Origin: Alphaproteobacteria bacterium UBA4588
GTDB taxonomy: Bacteria; Pseudomonadota; Alphaproteobacteria; Rhodobacterales; Rhodobacteraceae
DNA: 64,000 nucleotides
Assembly: GCA_905182195.1 (NCBI GenBank)
Contig: CAJJAW010000005.1
Location: 457,640-521,639, forward strand
Reading direction: 5' to 3'
A program made the translations under genes and the position numbers. How positions within the stretch are numbered: position 1 is the stretch's first letter; each line of letters opens with the position of its first letter. Under the pieces are notes generated by a model. That model worked only from the letters and a program-made list of their open reading frames with translations. It did not search any database and was not told the origin of the DNA. Positions 9,416 to 19,222 of the stretch are shown in pieces.

Positions 9416-10444
9416 CTATTTCAACTGCCACCGGTAGGCCCCGTCCCTATCTAGGGTACGGCTGACCTCACCTGCATGCCAAAGGTAATTACAATGCGCC
9501 AAGGCCTCAACAAGACCCAGGCCATATTCGCCATCACCGATGTTACGCTTGAAGACAGCCAGCATAACTTCTCCGGCCGTCTTGGGAGTTTTTAAGTCTA
9601 TGCGCAGCCGATCTAAAGCACCGTGATGGTTTTCTAGAAGTTGTTTCAGCCGCAACGGAATGCCGATAAAAGGTAGTTTGTGGCCCGGCAATGCAAGATG
9701 ATCTGCCCGCGCAAAGTCTTTCAGACGGGAACAGCTATACATCCATTCGGCAAGGGGGTTGGCGTCAGGTTCAGTTGGGTACACGCCAATATTAGAGCTG
9801 ATAGAAGGAATTATCTGATCACCGGTCAGTACCAAATTGTCATCGCGGCTCCAAAAGCTTGCATGATCAGGTGCGTGTCCGTTATCCACGCGAATATCCC
9901 ATATTCTCCCACCCATTTCAATAATGCTACCTTCTTGAATTCGGCTAAAACCAACCGGTATTGGGTGCACTACATCAGAAAAATTGAATGGACGATCAGT
10001 CTCTCTTGCCGCAAGCAAGTCAGCTCGCATTCCGGCGCGACGATAAAAGTCAATTTGGTTCGGAGTATAGCTATCTTGCACATCAAGCGTCAGCATGCGT
10101 GCCGTTAGATAGGCCACTTGTGTGGATATATATTCGGCATCAAACTCTTCCACAAACCAACCGTTCAAACCAATATGATCAGGATGATGGTGGGTGGCTA
10201 CCACACGCTTGACAGGCTTGCCCCGCAATGGACCATCCAACAAGTGTTGCCACATGCCCAGCACTTTCCGGGACTTCATGCCCGTATCTATTAGGGTCCA
10301 ACCATCACCATCGTCCAAGACATAAATGTTTACATGGTCCAGCTTCATCGGAAGGGGCAGGCGTAGCCAATATACAGATTCGGCAATCTCAATCATCGCA
10401 CCGTTTTCAGGTGGCGTTTCTAAAGGATACCTAATGGTTGTCAT
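9416..10444 (-). CDS. metallo-beta-lactamase-fold hydrolase
   Basis: A 342-residue MBL-fold protein with the zinc motif THHHPDHIG near residues 84-92, later ligands in DNGHAPDHASF, VLTGDQIIPSIS and the terminal LPGHKLPF. The C-terminal third resembles the winged-helix extension of LACTB2/RNase Z-like hydrolases. It begins 9 bp after the stop of the acyl-CoA dehydrogenase and is surely co-transcribed with it, so an acyl-thioester or related hydrolysis is possible. The substrate is not deducible. Confidence 0.9.
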   Translation of the reverse strand: MTTIRYPLETPPENGAMIEIAESVYWLRLPLPMKLDHVNIYVLDDGDGWTLIDTGMKSRKVLGMWQHLLDGPLRGKPVKRVVATHHHPDHIGLNGWFVEEFDAEYISTQVAYLTARMLTLDVQDSYTPNQIDFYRRAGMRADLLAARETDRPFNFSDVVHPIPVGFSRIQEGSIIEMGGRIWDIRVDNGHAPDHASFWSRDDNLVLTGDQIIPSISSNIGVYPTEPDANPLAEWMYSCSRLKDFARADHLALPGHKLPFIGIPLRLKQLLENHHGALDRLRIDLKTPKTAGEVMLAVFKRNIGDGEYGLGLVEALAHCNYLWHAGEVSRTLDRDGAYRWQLK

Positions 10445-10453
10445 GCGAACAGG

Positions 10454-12154
10454 CTAAGCTGCAAAATCGTCAAGCTCAAGCGCATAAAGATCCCTCGACC
10501 CCGCTCTAGCTTGCGCGCAAAGCGCTGTATATTCAGGAAGAAGGCTATTGATATAGAAGGTGGCCATCCGGATCCGTTTGCCCTCACCAGACATCGCAGC
10601 GATCAAATGAAAATGCCCACCAAGAACCCGGGCGAAGGCTTTTTGATAAGCCACGGCGCCGGCAAACCGATCGTTCAACTCCTGTGTAAGTAACCATTCG
10701 GTGGTCGCGCGCAGTTCGGCCGTAGCGTCCAGCACCGCGCGAGCCAAAGTGCTGCTGGAGGCTGCTGCCAATGCTTCGATATCATCCATAAGCGCATACG
10801 CAGCTGTCCCGCCGTCGGCCATCTTTCTGGCCACTAAATCCATAGCCTGAATACCATTAGTTCCCTCATAGATTGGCGTAATTCTAACGTCGCGCAGGTA
10901 TTGGGCAGCAGCGGTCTCTTCCACAAACCCCATACCGCCGTGTATTTGCACACCAAGATCGGCCACCACGACACCAATATCGCTACCAAAGGCCTTAGCA
11001 ATTGGAGTCAGAAAAGCGGCACGTGCCAGCCAATCAGCATCACCTGTGGCCTTAGACATATCAATTGCAACAGCACACGCCACGCCAATAGCGCGGGCAG
11101 CAAAAATCTCAGACTTCATTTGCGCCAGCATGCGCCGCACATCTGCGTGATCAATAATTGCACCGGTGCCTCCTGCAATCATAGGACGGCCTTGCTTGCG
11201 GTCCATCGCATAAGCCAGAGCGTGCTGATAAGCTCCTTCTGCGACACCAACCCCCTGCATTCCAACAGCCAGTCGCGCATTGTTCATCATAGTAAACATG
11301 CAGGCCATTCCGTTATGTTCTTGCCCTACAAGCCAACCCTTAGCGCCCGAGAATTCCATCACAGCAGTGGGGCTGCCATGAATGCCCAACTTATGCTCAA
11401 GGCTAACGCAGCGCAGATCATTGCGGGCACCCAAACTACCATCAGCATTGGGAATAAATTTTGGTACTAGAAATAGGCTTATGCCTTTAGGACCAGGTTT
11501 ACCATCAGGAAGACGGGCCAATACCAAGTGGCAGATATTCTCAGCCACGTCATGCTCACCCCAGGTTATGAAAATCTTTTGGCCTGAAATTTTATAGGTG
11601 CCATCCACTTGCGGTTCAGCTTTACTAGATAACGCCCCCACATCAGATCCAGCCTGCGGTTCAGTGAGGTTCATGGTCCCCGTCCATTCCCCAGAAATCA
11701 GCTTTGGGAGGTAAAGGTTTTGAAGATATGCACTAGCGTGATTCTCAAGAGCCTCAATTTGGCCCTGAGAAAGCAAGGGGCACAGGTTGAGTGAAATACA
11801 AGCGCCACACATCATGTCATGCATGGCCGTGTTTAGTGCTAAAGGCAGACCCATGCCGCCATGCGCAGGTGTGGCTGAGATGCCAACCCAACCACCTTGA
11901 GCAATTGCAACATATCCATCAATAAACCCTGGTGACGTGCGTACAACACCATTTTCAAGCTTAGCTGGGTTCAAATCACCAGGCCTTTGCAATGGCACCA
12001 TGACCGTATTACACATTTTACCACACTCATTTAGCACAGCATCTGTTAAATCTTGTGTAGCTTCAGAAAAGCATTCGTTTGCGACCACAGGCGCCAGGGG
12101 CACAACTTGATCAAAAATGAACTGATATTCGCTGACAGGCGCTTGGTAAGGCAT
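10454..12154 (-). CDS. acyl-CoA dehydrogenase (FadE-like, long form)
   Basis: FAD-dependent acyl-CoA dehydrogenase of 566 residues, longer than the 380-residue short-chain enzymes because of a C-terminal extension. MNLTEPQAGSDVGAL and FITWGEHDVAENICHLVLARL are FAD/substrate-site motifs; the catalytic glutamate is expected in TPIYEGTNGIQAMDLV. ATG 12154 is chosen (GGAG 7 nt upstream, protein starting MPYQAPVSEYQF as in the family) over an in-frame start at 12184. It would donate electrons to ETF (etfBA) and then ETF-QO, both in this window. The chain length of the substrate is unknown. Confidence 0.93.
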   Translation of the reverse strand: MPYQAPVSEYQFIFDQVVPLAPVVANECFSEATQDLTDAVLNECGKMCNTVMVPLQRPGDLNPAKLENGVVRTSPGFIDGYVAIAQGGWVGISATPAHGGMGLPLALNTAMHDMMCGACISLNLCPLLSQGQIEALENHASAYLQNLYLPKLISGEWTGTMNLTEPQAGSDVGALSSKAEPQVDGTYKISGQKIFITWGEHDVAENICHLVLARLPDGKPGPKGISLFLVPKFIPNADGSLGARNDLRCVSLEHKLGIHGSPTAVMEFSGAKGWLVGQEHNGMACMFTMMNNARLAVGMQGVGVAEGAYQHALAYAMDRKQGRPMIAGGTGAIIDHADVRRMLAQMKSEIFAARAIGVACAVAIDMSKATGDADWLARAAFLTPIAKAFGSDIGVVVADLGVQIHGGMGFVEETAAAQYLRDVRITPIYEGTNGIQAMDLVARKMADGGTAAYALMDDIEALAAASSSTLARAVLDATAELRATTEWLLTQELNDRFAGAVAYQKAFARVLGGHFHLIAAMSGEGKRIRMATFYINSLLPEYTALCAQARAGSRDLYALELDDFAA

Positions 12155-12272
12155 AAAATACTCCGAAATGGCTGTGTAATTCACTGGGAAGTCTTATCCA
12201 ACCACTTGTATCTTTAAAATAGCTTTCATACAAAACGCGGCGTTACGTTATGAGACAACTCAGACCAAAGAA

Positions 12273-12842
12273 TTAGGCGCGCCCCGACTGAGCCGACAAC
12301 ATCATTGGATCAATACCCATAGAACCAAGAGCCTTGGCCCATTTATCCGCATCCGCTAGACCAAACACAATCTCAAAACTGGCATCGCAAATCAGCCATC
12401 CGTTTGCCAGCAGTTCCGCCTCAAGTTGACCTGCCGCCCATCCCGAATAGCCCAAGGCTAGTAAACTAGTGTTGGGCCCATTGCCCTGCGATAGATCTCT
12501 CAAAATATCAATTGTGGCAGTCAACGCAAAATCTGCGCCTATCTTAAGCGTATCAGGATCGCCTATATATTCCGCAGAATGTAGTACAAATCCTCGCGAT
12601 TGCTCAACAGGCCCACCAAAATGAACCGTAATATCTGGCGTGGATGGGCCGGTCGCAATATCCAAATGTCCCAAAAGAGTTTTCAACTCCAGCTTTGGGT
12701 TTGGTTTGTTTACAATCAGGCCCATTGCACCATCTGCCGAATGCGTGCCTATATATATAACCGAATTGGTAAATCGTGGATCACCCATGCCTGGCATCGC
12801 CACTAATAACTTACCTGTCAGATTCGAATTTTGAGATATCAT
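12273..12842 (-). CDS. yqgE: YqgE/AlgH family (UPF0301) protein
   Basis: A 189-residue cytosolic protein of the YqgE/AlgH family. LTGKLLVAMPGMGDPRFTNSVIYI, split across the first 35 residues, and AMGLIVNKPNP are the family signature. The function is not settled; AlgH was linked to alginate control in Pseudomonas. The ATG at 12842 matches the family N-terminus but has no Shine-Dalgarno. A TTG at 12887 in the same frame has a weak GGA and would add 15 residues. It is divergent from the DsbD-alpha-like gene, an arrangement I recall from Rhodobacteraceae. Confidence 0.9.
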   Translation of the reverse strand: MISQNSNLTGKLLVAMPGMGDPRFTNSVIYIGTHSADGAMGLIVNKPNPKLELKTLLGHLDIATGPSTPDITVHFGGPVEQSRGFVLHSAEYIGDPDTLKIGADFALTATIDILRDLSQGNGPNTSLLALGYSGWAAGQLEAELLANGWLICDASFEIVFGLADADKWAKALGSMGIDPMMLSAQSGRA

Positions 12843-12943
12843 GAATTGAATATGTATTTGATTTAAGACAACAACAAGCTGTTTCAAGCGTTCCGTGCTT
12901 TGTTAAGAAAAAAAATGAGTTCTTATTTTCACATTATCACGCT

Positions 12944-13750
12944 ATGCAAGTTTCTATGAACACATTCCTGCACAAAATAGCCCTTGTAGCACTGGTTTTA
13001 TCACCACTTCCCACTCCAATTTCAGCAAATAAATTAGATGACAATTTGCAAGTCATCCTGCGGCCTGGGTGGCGCGCGACTGACGGTACCCATATAGCAG
13101 CCTTACAAATTACGCTAGCCCCCGGCTGGAAAACCTACTGGCGCCAACCAGGTGACACAGGCATTCCGCCAAGGTTTGATTTTACACAGTCATCCGAGTT
13201 GGATCTGGTGGACGTGCTGTATCCCACACCACAAATTATATGGCAGGACCAGATCCGTACGATAGGCTACCAAGGCAGTGTCGTGTTTCCAATTATTACT
13301 CAGCCCAGAATAACCGGCGATGTGACCTTGATAGGAAAAATCGAGATTGGTATATGTGAGGAAATTTGCATCCCAGTTTCGTTGGACCTCTCAGCCCGCC
13401 TCCCGGCGCGCGGCCCCACAGATCCGGTGATTGAAGCTGCGCTAGAAACCCTGCCCAGAACGGGCAAGAATAAAATTATTTGCACTTTCTCGACTACTGA
13501 AGAAGGAATGCACCTGTCGCTCACCCTACCGCATCCAGACCAAGAGATAAGTGACGCCACAATAGAATTGGATAACTCCCGGCTTTGGATTGAAACTCCA
13601 ACAGCCGTGCGCACAGGCGATCAATTGCACATTAGTGCAAACATCCTAACCCCAAGCGGCAATCCCGTAGCTGTAGGGCGTAGCGACGTTATCACTACAA
13701 TTTTCAGCTCAACGTCTGCAACTGAATATATTGGTTGCCAAGGCTCTTAG
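12944..13750 (+). CDS. periplasmic protein with DsbD N-terminal-like domain
   Basis: A 268-residue exported protein. An N-terminal hydrophobic stretch ending PTPISA is a signal peptide. The rest resembles the thiol-disulfide exchange domain of DsbD (DsbD-alpha): LAPGWKTYWRQPGDTGIPP, YQGSVVFPI and the cysteine pair GICEEICIPV. The transmembrane and thioredoxin parts of DsbD are absent, so it is a stand-alone domain; a redox or chaperone role in the periplasm is inferred. The start may be ATG 12944 or 12956; neither has a good SD. Its stop overlaps the convergent RND gene stop by 4 bp. Confidence 0.85.
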   Translation: MQVSMNTFLHKIALVALVLSPLPTPISANKLDDNLQVILRPGWRATDGTHIAALQITLAPGWKTYWRQPGDTGIPPRFDFTQSSELDLVDVLYPTPQIIWQDQIRTIGYQGSVVFPIITQPRITGDVTLIGKIEIGICEEICIPVSLDLSARLPARGPTDPVIEAALETLPRTGKNKIICTFSTTEEGMHLSLTLPHPDQEISDATIELDNSRLWIETPTAVRTGDQLHISANILTPSGNPVAVGRSDVITTIFSSTSATEYIGCQGS

Positions 13751-16700
13751 CGTTTGGTTCGAAAATTCAACACTAAAGCAGACAATACATACAACCCGAA
13801 AAGGACGATGGCACTACTCACTAAAAACAGTGCCAGAGCAATTTGAGGGGGCGAAGCAAAGGATAAATTTTCCAACGGTGATGGAAGCCTACCACTAACC
13901 ATAACCCAACCCAAAGTTCCAACAAACAAACCAGACACACAGGCAATGGCTGCCCCAACTGGCAGGCTGGGGCCACGAGCGCGGATCAATCCACTGAGCG
14001 CGCGTTTAAAACTCGCCACTTGCGCGCCAACATCAGCTTGCATTGCTAACAGTGCGGGAACGACTATCAGAACCAATAACATGCCAAAACCTAAGCCATA
14101 AACTAAAGTAATTACAGTTGGTTTCAGAAATTGCGCTTGTGATGAGGTTTCATACAATAAAGGAGAAAGTCCTAAAACTGTTGTCAATGTGGTGAGCATC
14201 ACAGGTCGCAAGCGGTCAGTTACCCCATCTAAAATGGCTGGAAACAGACCCCGCTCTTTTGCGTATTCATCTATAGTGGTTATCAAGACTATTGAATCAT
14301 TAATGATTATACCAACCATTCCAATCAGCCCAACTACTGAAAACAACGATAATGGGATGTCGTACCACCAGTGACCATAAATTGTGCCCACTAAACCAAA
14401 TGGTATGATCGCCATAATTACCAAGGGTCTTGTCCAACTTGAAAAAATCCAGGTCAACGTCATAAATATGCCCGCAAGCGTCAAAATAAGTCCACGTGTA
14501 GCGTCATTACGAAAATCGTCCTCTTGCTCTGCCAAGCCAGACAAATTGAAAACTACTTGAGTTTCCTCCGCAATTTTTGGTAAAATTGTTTCCTCTAATT
14601 CTGTAATAATGGCATTCGCACGAGCTGGATCATCTTCAGATATGTCTCCCGTGACTGAAATTACTTGGATACCATTCTCACGACGAACCGTGGAAAAACC
14701 CGTGCGTTGCTCTACCGTTACGATATCAGCAAGAGGTACATAATCACCTGCTTGCGTACGGATGAGCATTCTATCTGTAAAATCTGCTGTTAGCTCTCCT
14801 TTGGGAACTTCCACTCGAATTGTAGCTGATCTAGGTCCATCTGGAAAGCTAGCAGCCTCAATACCATTCAAGTGGTTTCGTAGAGTTCTTCCAAGAGCAT
14901 CAATGGTCAGCCCGAGGGATTGGCCTTGTGGCGTCAACTCTAAGATCAACTCTTCCTTATCATAAGCCAGGGTGTCCTCAACAGCTGACACTTCAGGGTA
15001 CTTGACGAGTGCGGCTTGCAAGGCTTCAGATGCTGCCTTCAAGGTATCTGCATCAGCACCTGAAAATTGGACGTCTAATGCATCACCACCGGGCCCAGAA
15101 CTCCACCCACGAAAACTGATTGTTTCTACACGTGGGTGCCGCCGAACAGCATCTTGAAGATCTGCTACAAAAGCGTACGAAGAATAAGGCCTCAGATCTG
15201 CGTCTATAAGTTCAACCGCAATTGACCCTAGTTGGTCGCGATCTTTTGTATCAGATCCAGCGAGAGGCCGACCTGAGTTTCCACCAATTTCTGCCATGAC
15301 AAAGCTGATTGGAGAGCGTCCATATTTTTCTTTATACTGCGCACCAACCTCTTCGACTGCATCCTGGAATGCTTTCATCTGAATTACTGAATCTTCACGC
15401 GTTGCGCCAGGAGCCATTGCAAAGTTACCAGTAACCGACGACCGCTCTGGCGCATTAAAAAATCGCCACTGGACATCTCCATTAATAAATAAAACTGCCT
15501 GACTTGCTAATGCAAGAACGACAGCCGCAAATACTGGATAGCGAGCCCATATTACAAATTTTATAAATGGTCGAAAAAGAAGTCTTTTAAAATGGTCGAG
15601 TAATTTATTCATATTGTGCGACGGTAAGTCATACCAACGCACAGTCCCCCCGTCAGTAATCGAATGTGCCATGTGATGCGGTAAAATTAAGAAACACTCT
15701 GCCAGTGACGCAATCAATACTACAATCACTGTGAAGGGAATGTCTGCAATCAAGTCTCCAAAGCGCCCACCAATAGCTACCAGACCGAAAAATGCGATTA
15801 CCGTTGTGAGCGTTGCTGAAAAAACCGGCGTGAACATACGTTTTGCAGCATTTTCTGCCGCCACCATGGGGACTTCGCCCAAACTACGCACACGAAAATC
15901 TGCATGCTCACCAACCACAATAGCGTCATCAACTACGATCCCAAGCGTTATAATGAGAGCGAATAATGATATCATATTGATTGTTATTCCAGACACGTAC
16001 ATCAGAGCGACGGCTGCGGCCATGGCAGCCGGAATCCCGGCAGCTACCCAAAAAGCTGTTCGAACATTTAAAAATAAAAACAATAAAAGTACGACTAATC
16101 CAAGGCCTTGAAGGCCATTTTTCATCAACATTGACAGTCGAGCTGAAATAGCCTCAGACCGGGTTCGTATCAGTTCGACCTGAACCTCCGGCGGCAAAAT
16201 TTCTTTTATTTCCTTTGCAACATTCTCAACAGCTTCTTGAATAGTGATAGAATCCCCTTGGGCTGACCTATCAATGCGGATGGATATTGCTTGCTTTTCA
16301 CCCACGAAATAGGCTCGATTTCGATCGATACTCTGCTCAATCACTCGGCCCACGTCACCAATGACAAGCGCAGAACCATCTGTATTTGAACGTAAAATAA
16401 TCGCACTAATGTCACGTACACTGCGTTTAGCAACGCCAGTCCTAATGCGCGCACTACCCGCAACGTCGCCCGCCGGATCAGCTTCAGCTTCCTCCGCAAT
16501 CGCACTCGCTATTTGCGACAAAGTTACGTCATGCTGGATTAAAGATAGGCTATCAACCTCTACAATAGTAGAGCCCGACGCCACGCCACGAACACTGGTC
16601 CGGGTAACACCCGCAGCAAAAAGGCGTGTGATAAACTCATCAGAAAATAGGGCTAATTGCTTAATATCGACTGGACCTGAAATCACGACATCAGTCACCC

Positions 16701-17130
16701 TGTCCCGCCAGAACCCACGCCTCACACTAGGGTCATCCGCGTCATTGGGAAATTGTGACGCAACGGAATCAACCACTATTTGAGCATCATCAGTACCACG
16801 GGCCATATCCCAACCAGGTTCAAATTCCATTAAAATTCGAGCTTGGCCTTCCGATGAAGTAGAAGTAGTGCTGGTAACTCCCTCCACGCCGAGTAAAGAT
16901 AGCTCGACAACTTGAACAATGGCACGGTCCACATCTTCCGGACCGGCACCGTCCCAACGAACACTAACTGTTACGTTATCGATAACAACGTCAGGGAAGA
17001 ATTGTGCTCGCATTTGTGGAAATGAAACAACCCCCGCCAATAGCATAACTAATAAGAAAAGGTTGGCCGCTGTACGATGGCGGGTCATGTAGGATAAAAT
17101 ACCACTAGTCGTTTTAGCCATAACTGACAT
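13747..17130 (-). CDS. RND family efflux pump, inner-membrane permease
   Basis: A 1127-residue resistance-nodulation-division transporter that uses proton motive force to export compounds. It has the N-terminal anchor helix (LFLLVMLLAGVVSF), two large periplasmic loops and two six-helix bundles; ALIITLGIVVDDAIVVGEHADF is the TM4 proton-relay region with paired Asp residues. GREATER context: it starts 4 bp after the adaptor stop, with GGGAGG as SD. The C-terminus has an extra region (SLPVGAAIACVSGLFVGTL) giving two additional hydrophobic segments beyond the usual last helix. No outer-membrane TolC-like gene lies nearby. The substrate is unknown. Confidence 0.93.
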   Translation of the reverse strand: MSVMAKTTSGILSYMTRHRTAANLFLLVMLLAGVVSFPQMRAQFFPDVVIDNVTVSVRWDGAGPEDVDRAIVQVVELSLLGVEGVTSTTSTSSEGQARILMEFEPGWDMARGTDDAQIVVDSVASQFPNDADDPSVRRGFWRDRVTDVVISGPVDIKQLALFSDEFITRLFAAGVTRTSVRGVASGSTIVEVDSLSLIQHDVTLSQIASAIAEEAEADPAGDVAGSARIRTGVAKRSVRDISAIILRSNTDGSALVIGDVGRVIEQSIDRNRAYFVGEKQAISIRIDRSAQGDSITIQEAVENVAKEIKEILPPEVQVELIRTRSEAISARLSMLMKNGLQGLGLVVLLLFLFLNVRTAFWVAAGIPAAMAAAVALMYVSGITINMISLFALIITLGIVVDDAIVVGEHADFRVRSLGEVPMVAAENAAKRMFTPVFSATLTTVIAFFGLVAIGGRFGDLIADIPFTVIVVLIASLAECFLILPHHMAHSITDGGTVRWYDLPSHNMNKLLDHFKRLLFRPFIKFVIWARYPVFAAVVLALASQAVLFINGDVQWRFFNAPERSSVTGNFAMAPGATREDSVIQMKAFQDAVEEVGAQYKEKYGRSPISFVMAEIGGNSGRPLAGSDTKDRDQLGSIAVELIDADLRPYSSYAFVADLQDAVRRHPRVETISFRGWSSGPGGDALDVQFSGADADTLKAASEALQAALVKYPEVSAVEDTLAYDKEELILELTPQGQSLGLTIDALGRTLRNHLNGIEAASFPDGPRSATIRVEVPKGELTADFTDRMLIRTQAGDYVPLADIVTVEQRTGFSTVRRENGIQVISVTGDISEDDPARANAIITELEETILPKIAEETQVVFNLSGLAEQEDDFRNDATRGLILTLAGIFMTLTWIFSSWTRPLVIMAIIPFGLVGTIYGHWWYDIPLSLFSVVGLIGMVGIIINDSIVLITTIDEYAKERGLFPAILDGVTDRLRPVMLTTLTTVLGLSPLLYETSSQAQFLKPTVITLVYGLGFGMLLVLIVVPALLAMQADVGAQVASFKRALSGLIRARGPSLPVGAAIACVSGLFVGTLGWVMVSGRLPSPLENLSFASPPQIALALFLVSSAIVLFGLYVLSALVLNFRTKR

Positions 17131-17133
17131 GGA

Positions 17134-18591
17134 TTATCCTCCCATCCGGCTTTCCAACCGCTCGACCATTTCGTTTGGAACCTCTGGTTTTTTTAACTGA
17201 TCCAAAATGCGTTTTTTGGCATCCTTTGGTATGTATTTATTTCCTTCAACAAAGGCTATCAACTTAGCACGACGTTCTGGGTCAAGCGTGACCATAGAAG
17301 GCGCTGCTGGCTCCTCTCCCTCTTCAGCAGAAAGGATGCGCACCCTAATACCAGTACCAAGGACTGGAGAACGTTCGGCGACAACTTTCGCATCTCGCAA
17401 CTCGCGTGACCTCACCAGAACATCGTCTCCTTGCCGTCGGATCAGCGTCACTTCAGCTTCCATCAAACGCTCGTCGTCACCAACCACAAGAACTTTATTA
17501 GAACCACTCAATGCCGAAGCCGGCAACTTGGCCACCCAACTCAGCGCAGGCTCTGTAATATCAACCGTCACAAAGTCACCTGGACGCAGGCCTTTAACAT
17601 TGGCGAGGCTAGCAAACAAAAGTCGACCGGTAAGGCCCTCACCCACAACCGCAGCCTCTCGCGTTAAGGCACCTTCCGTTTTCATTTCAGCGCCCAAGAC
17701 ATCTAAGGTCGCAGAGATTTTAGAATTTCGAAGAACTCCATCGTCATTTAGCAAGCGCTGATGCTGGGATGTGCTAACCCGAAATGCGACCTCTAAGGCC
17801 AAAGGATCAACAAGCTGACCAATCCGCTCATTGTTTGTTACAGTACCACCCTTAACTACTGTCACATTTGCTAGAGAACCAGAATATGTGGCCCGCAGTA
17901 CGGTATCACGCAAATTTCTCTCAGCTTCAGCTAGAGAAATCTTAACCCGAATTAACCGCGCTTTGGTTTGATCAAGACGCGCTTCGGTCGCTTGAAAGGA
18001 CTGCCTTCTCGACAAGATAGCTTGCTTTGCAGATGAAGCGGCAAACTCTGCAGTTTCCACAGAGGCCGCCGTCCCAACGCCACGCTCTATCAAATCATTT
18101 TGTCTCTTCAGTGCTTTCAAACGAAGCGCAGCTTGTTCTTTGGCTGCAGAAACTTCATCACTGGCTAAATCTAGAGCGCGGGTTGCCTCTCGCATATCTG
18201 CCTGTGCATCAGCCATGTCTGCCTGAACGAGCGCTAAAGCGGTCTCAGCGTTAGATGGATCAATTCGAAGTAGAATGTCTCCCTCTTGGACTTGCCCTCC
18301 ATTTTGGAAGTTAGGGTGCAAATCAATAACGGCGCCACTTACTGCAGCACGAAGATCGAGACTACGCTGACTTTGGATTTCGCCAAAAACTTTCAAAACT
18401 GGAATTTGCTGGCCAGCTTGAAAAGGAACCACATTCACAGCAAAAGTTCGTTCGCGCTGCCCACCACCCCTACGTTGGCCATCATCTTTGTTCTCGATTG
18501 CTGAACGCACCATCACAAATGCAAAAGAAAAAATCGCAAGCGTTGCCCCAACAAGAAATAGTCCCATTAAACTCTTGCGTAGAAACCGCAT
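17134..18591 (-). CDS. RND efflux periplasmic adaptor (HlyD/AcrA-type membrane fusion protein)
   Basis: A 485-residue membrane fusion protein linking the RND pump at 13747-17130 to an outer-membrane channel. An N-terminal anchor (LMGLFLVGATLAIFSFAFVM) is followed by a lipoyl-like half motif (GAVIDLHPNFQNGGQVQEGD), a long coiled-coil hairpin (about residues 115-220) and beta-barrel domains (GLRPGDFVTVDI). ATG 18591 is used, with AAGGA 8 nt upstream; a TTG one codon earlier is less likely. The C-terminal tail, rich in Lys and Glu (VPNEMVERLESRMGG), is unusual for the family and may be regulatory or a linker. Confidence 0.92.
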   Translation of the reverse strand: MRFLRKSLMGLFLVGATLAIFSFAFVMVRSAIENKDDGQRRGGGQRERTFAVNVVPFQAGQQIPVLKVFGEIQSQRSLDLRAAVSGAVIDLHPNFQNGGQVQEGDILLRIDPSNAETALALVQADMADAQADMREATRALDLASDEVSAAKEQAALRLKALKRQNDLIERGVGTAASVETAEFAASSAKQAILSRRQSFQATEARLDQTKARLIRVKISLAEAERNLRDTVLRATYSGSLANVTVVKGGTVTNNERIGQLVDPLALEVAFRVSTSQHQRLLNDDGVLRNSKISATLDVLGAEMKTEGALTREAAVVGEGLTGRLLFASLANVKGLRPGDFVTVDITEPALSWVAKLPASALSGSNKVLVVGDDERLMEAEVTLIRRQGDDVLVRSRELRDAKVVAERSPVLGTGIRVRILSAEEGEEPAAPSMVTLDPERRAKLIAFVEGNKYIPKDAKKRILDQLKKPEVPNEMVERLESRMGG

Positions 18592-18664
18592 CAACCCATT
18601 CCTTCAAATTTCATTATATGGTAGGGCATACATTACCCCCGTCACCATTAAACAGTAAAAAAGA

Positions 18665-19204
18665 TTATTTTCTTTTTAAATGTTCGTCTAGACGTGGCAT
18701 GATTTCCACAAAATTGCAGGGTCTATGCCGCATATCAAGTTGTTTGACCAAAATTTCATCCCAAGCGTCTTTACACGCCCCAGGGCTACCAGGCAGTGCA
18801 AACATGTATGTGCCATTGGCCACACCGCCAGTTGCTCGACTTTGAATAGCAGATGTGCCAATTTTTTGCATCGACACGATAGTGAATACGATACCAAAGG
18901 CATCAATCTCTTTTTCATAAACATCGCGATGCGCCTCAACTGTCACATCACGCCCCGTAAGGCCGGTGCCACCCGTTGAGATCACCACATCAATAGCCTG
19001 GTCCTCAGACCAACGACGCAATTGGTCCGCAATGGCGTACCTTTCGTCGCATATGACGTCCCTATCTGCCAAAATATGCCCGGAGGCCTGCAATCGTGCG
19101 ACCAGGATGTCACCTGATTTATCATCATTCAGAGTTCGGGTATCAGAAACCGTCAGTACGGCAATGCGAACGGGCACGAAATCACCTTTTGAGATAACAT
19201 CCAT
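18665..19204 (-). CDS. moaB: molybdenum cofactor biosynthesis protein MoaB
   Basis: Molybdopterin adenylyltransferase of the MoaB/Mog family, 179 residues. It activates molybdopterin with ATP before MoeA inserts molybdate. IAVLTVSDTRTLNDDKSGD, VVISTGGTGLTGRDVTVEA and MFALPGSPGACKDAWDEIL are the signature regions. It is 18 bp downstream of the uracil-DNA glycosylase gene on the same strand. Together with fdhD-mobAB-moeA and moaDE it makes three Moco gene groups in this window. Confidence 0.95.
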   Translation of the reverse strand: MDVISKGDFVPVRIAVLTVSDTRTLNDDKSGDILVARLQASGHILADRDVICDERYAIADQLRRWSEDQAIDVVISTGGTGLTGRDVTVEAHRDVYEKEIDAFGIVFTIVSMQKIGTSAIQSRATGGVANGTYMFALPGSPGACKDAWDEILVKQLDMRHRPCNFVEIMPRLDEHLKRK

Positions 19205-19222
19205 TATTTAAGCTTTCTCTGT

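Noticed and set aside
15731..16111. Plus-strand open frame inside the RND pump gene
   Set aside because: Composition is that of an antisense shadow; no Shine-Dalgarno sequence and no homology.
18498..18845. Open frame spanning the adaptor-moaB spacer
   Set aside because: It overlaps two well-supported genes on the opposite strand and has no protein features.
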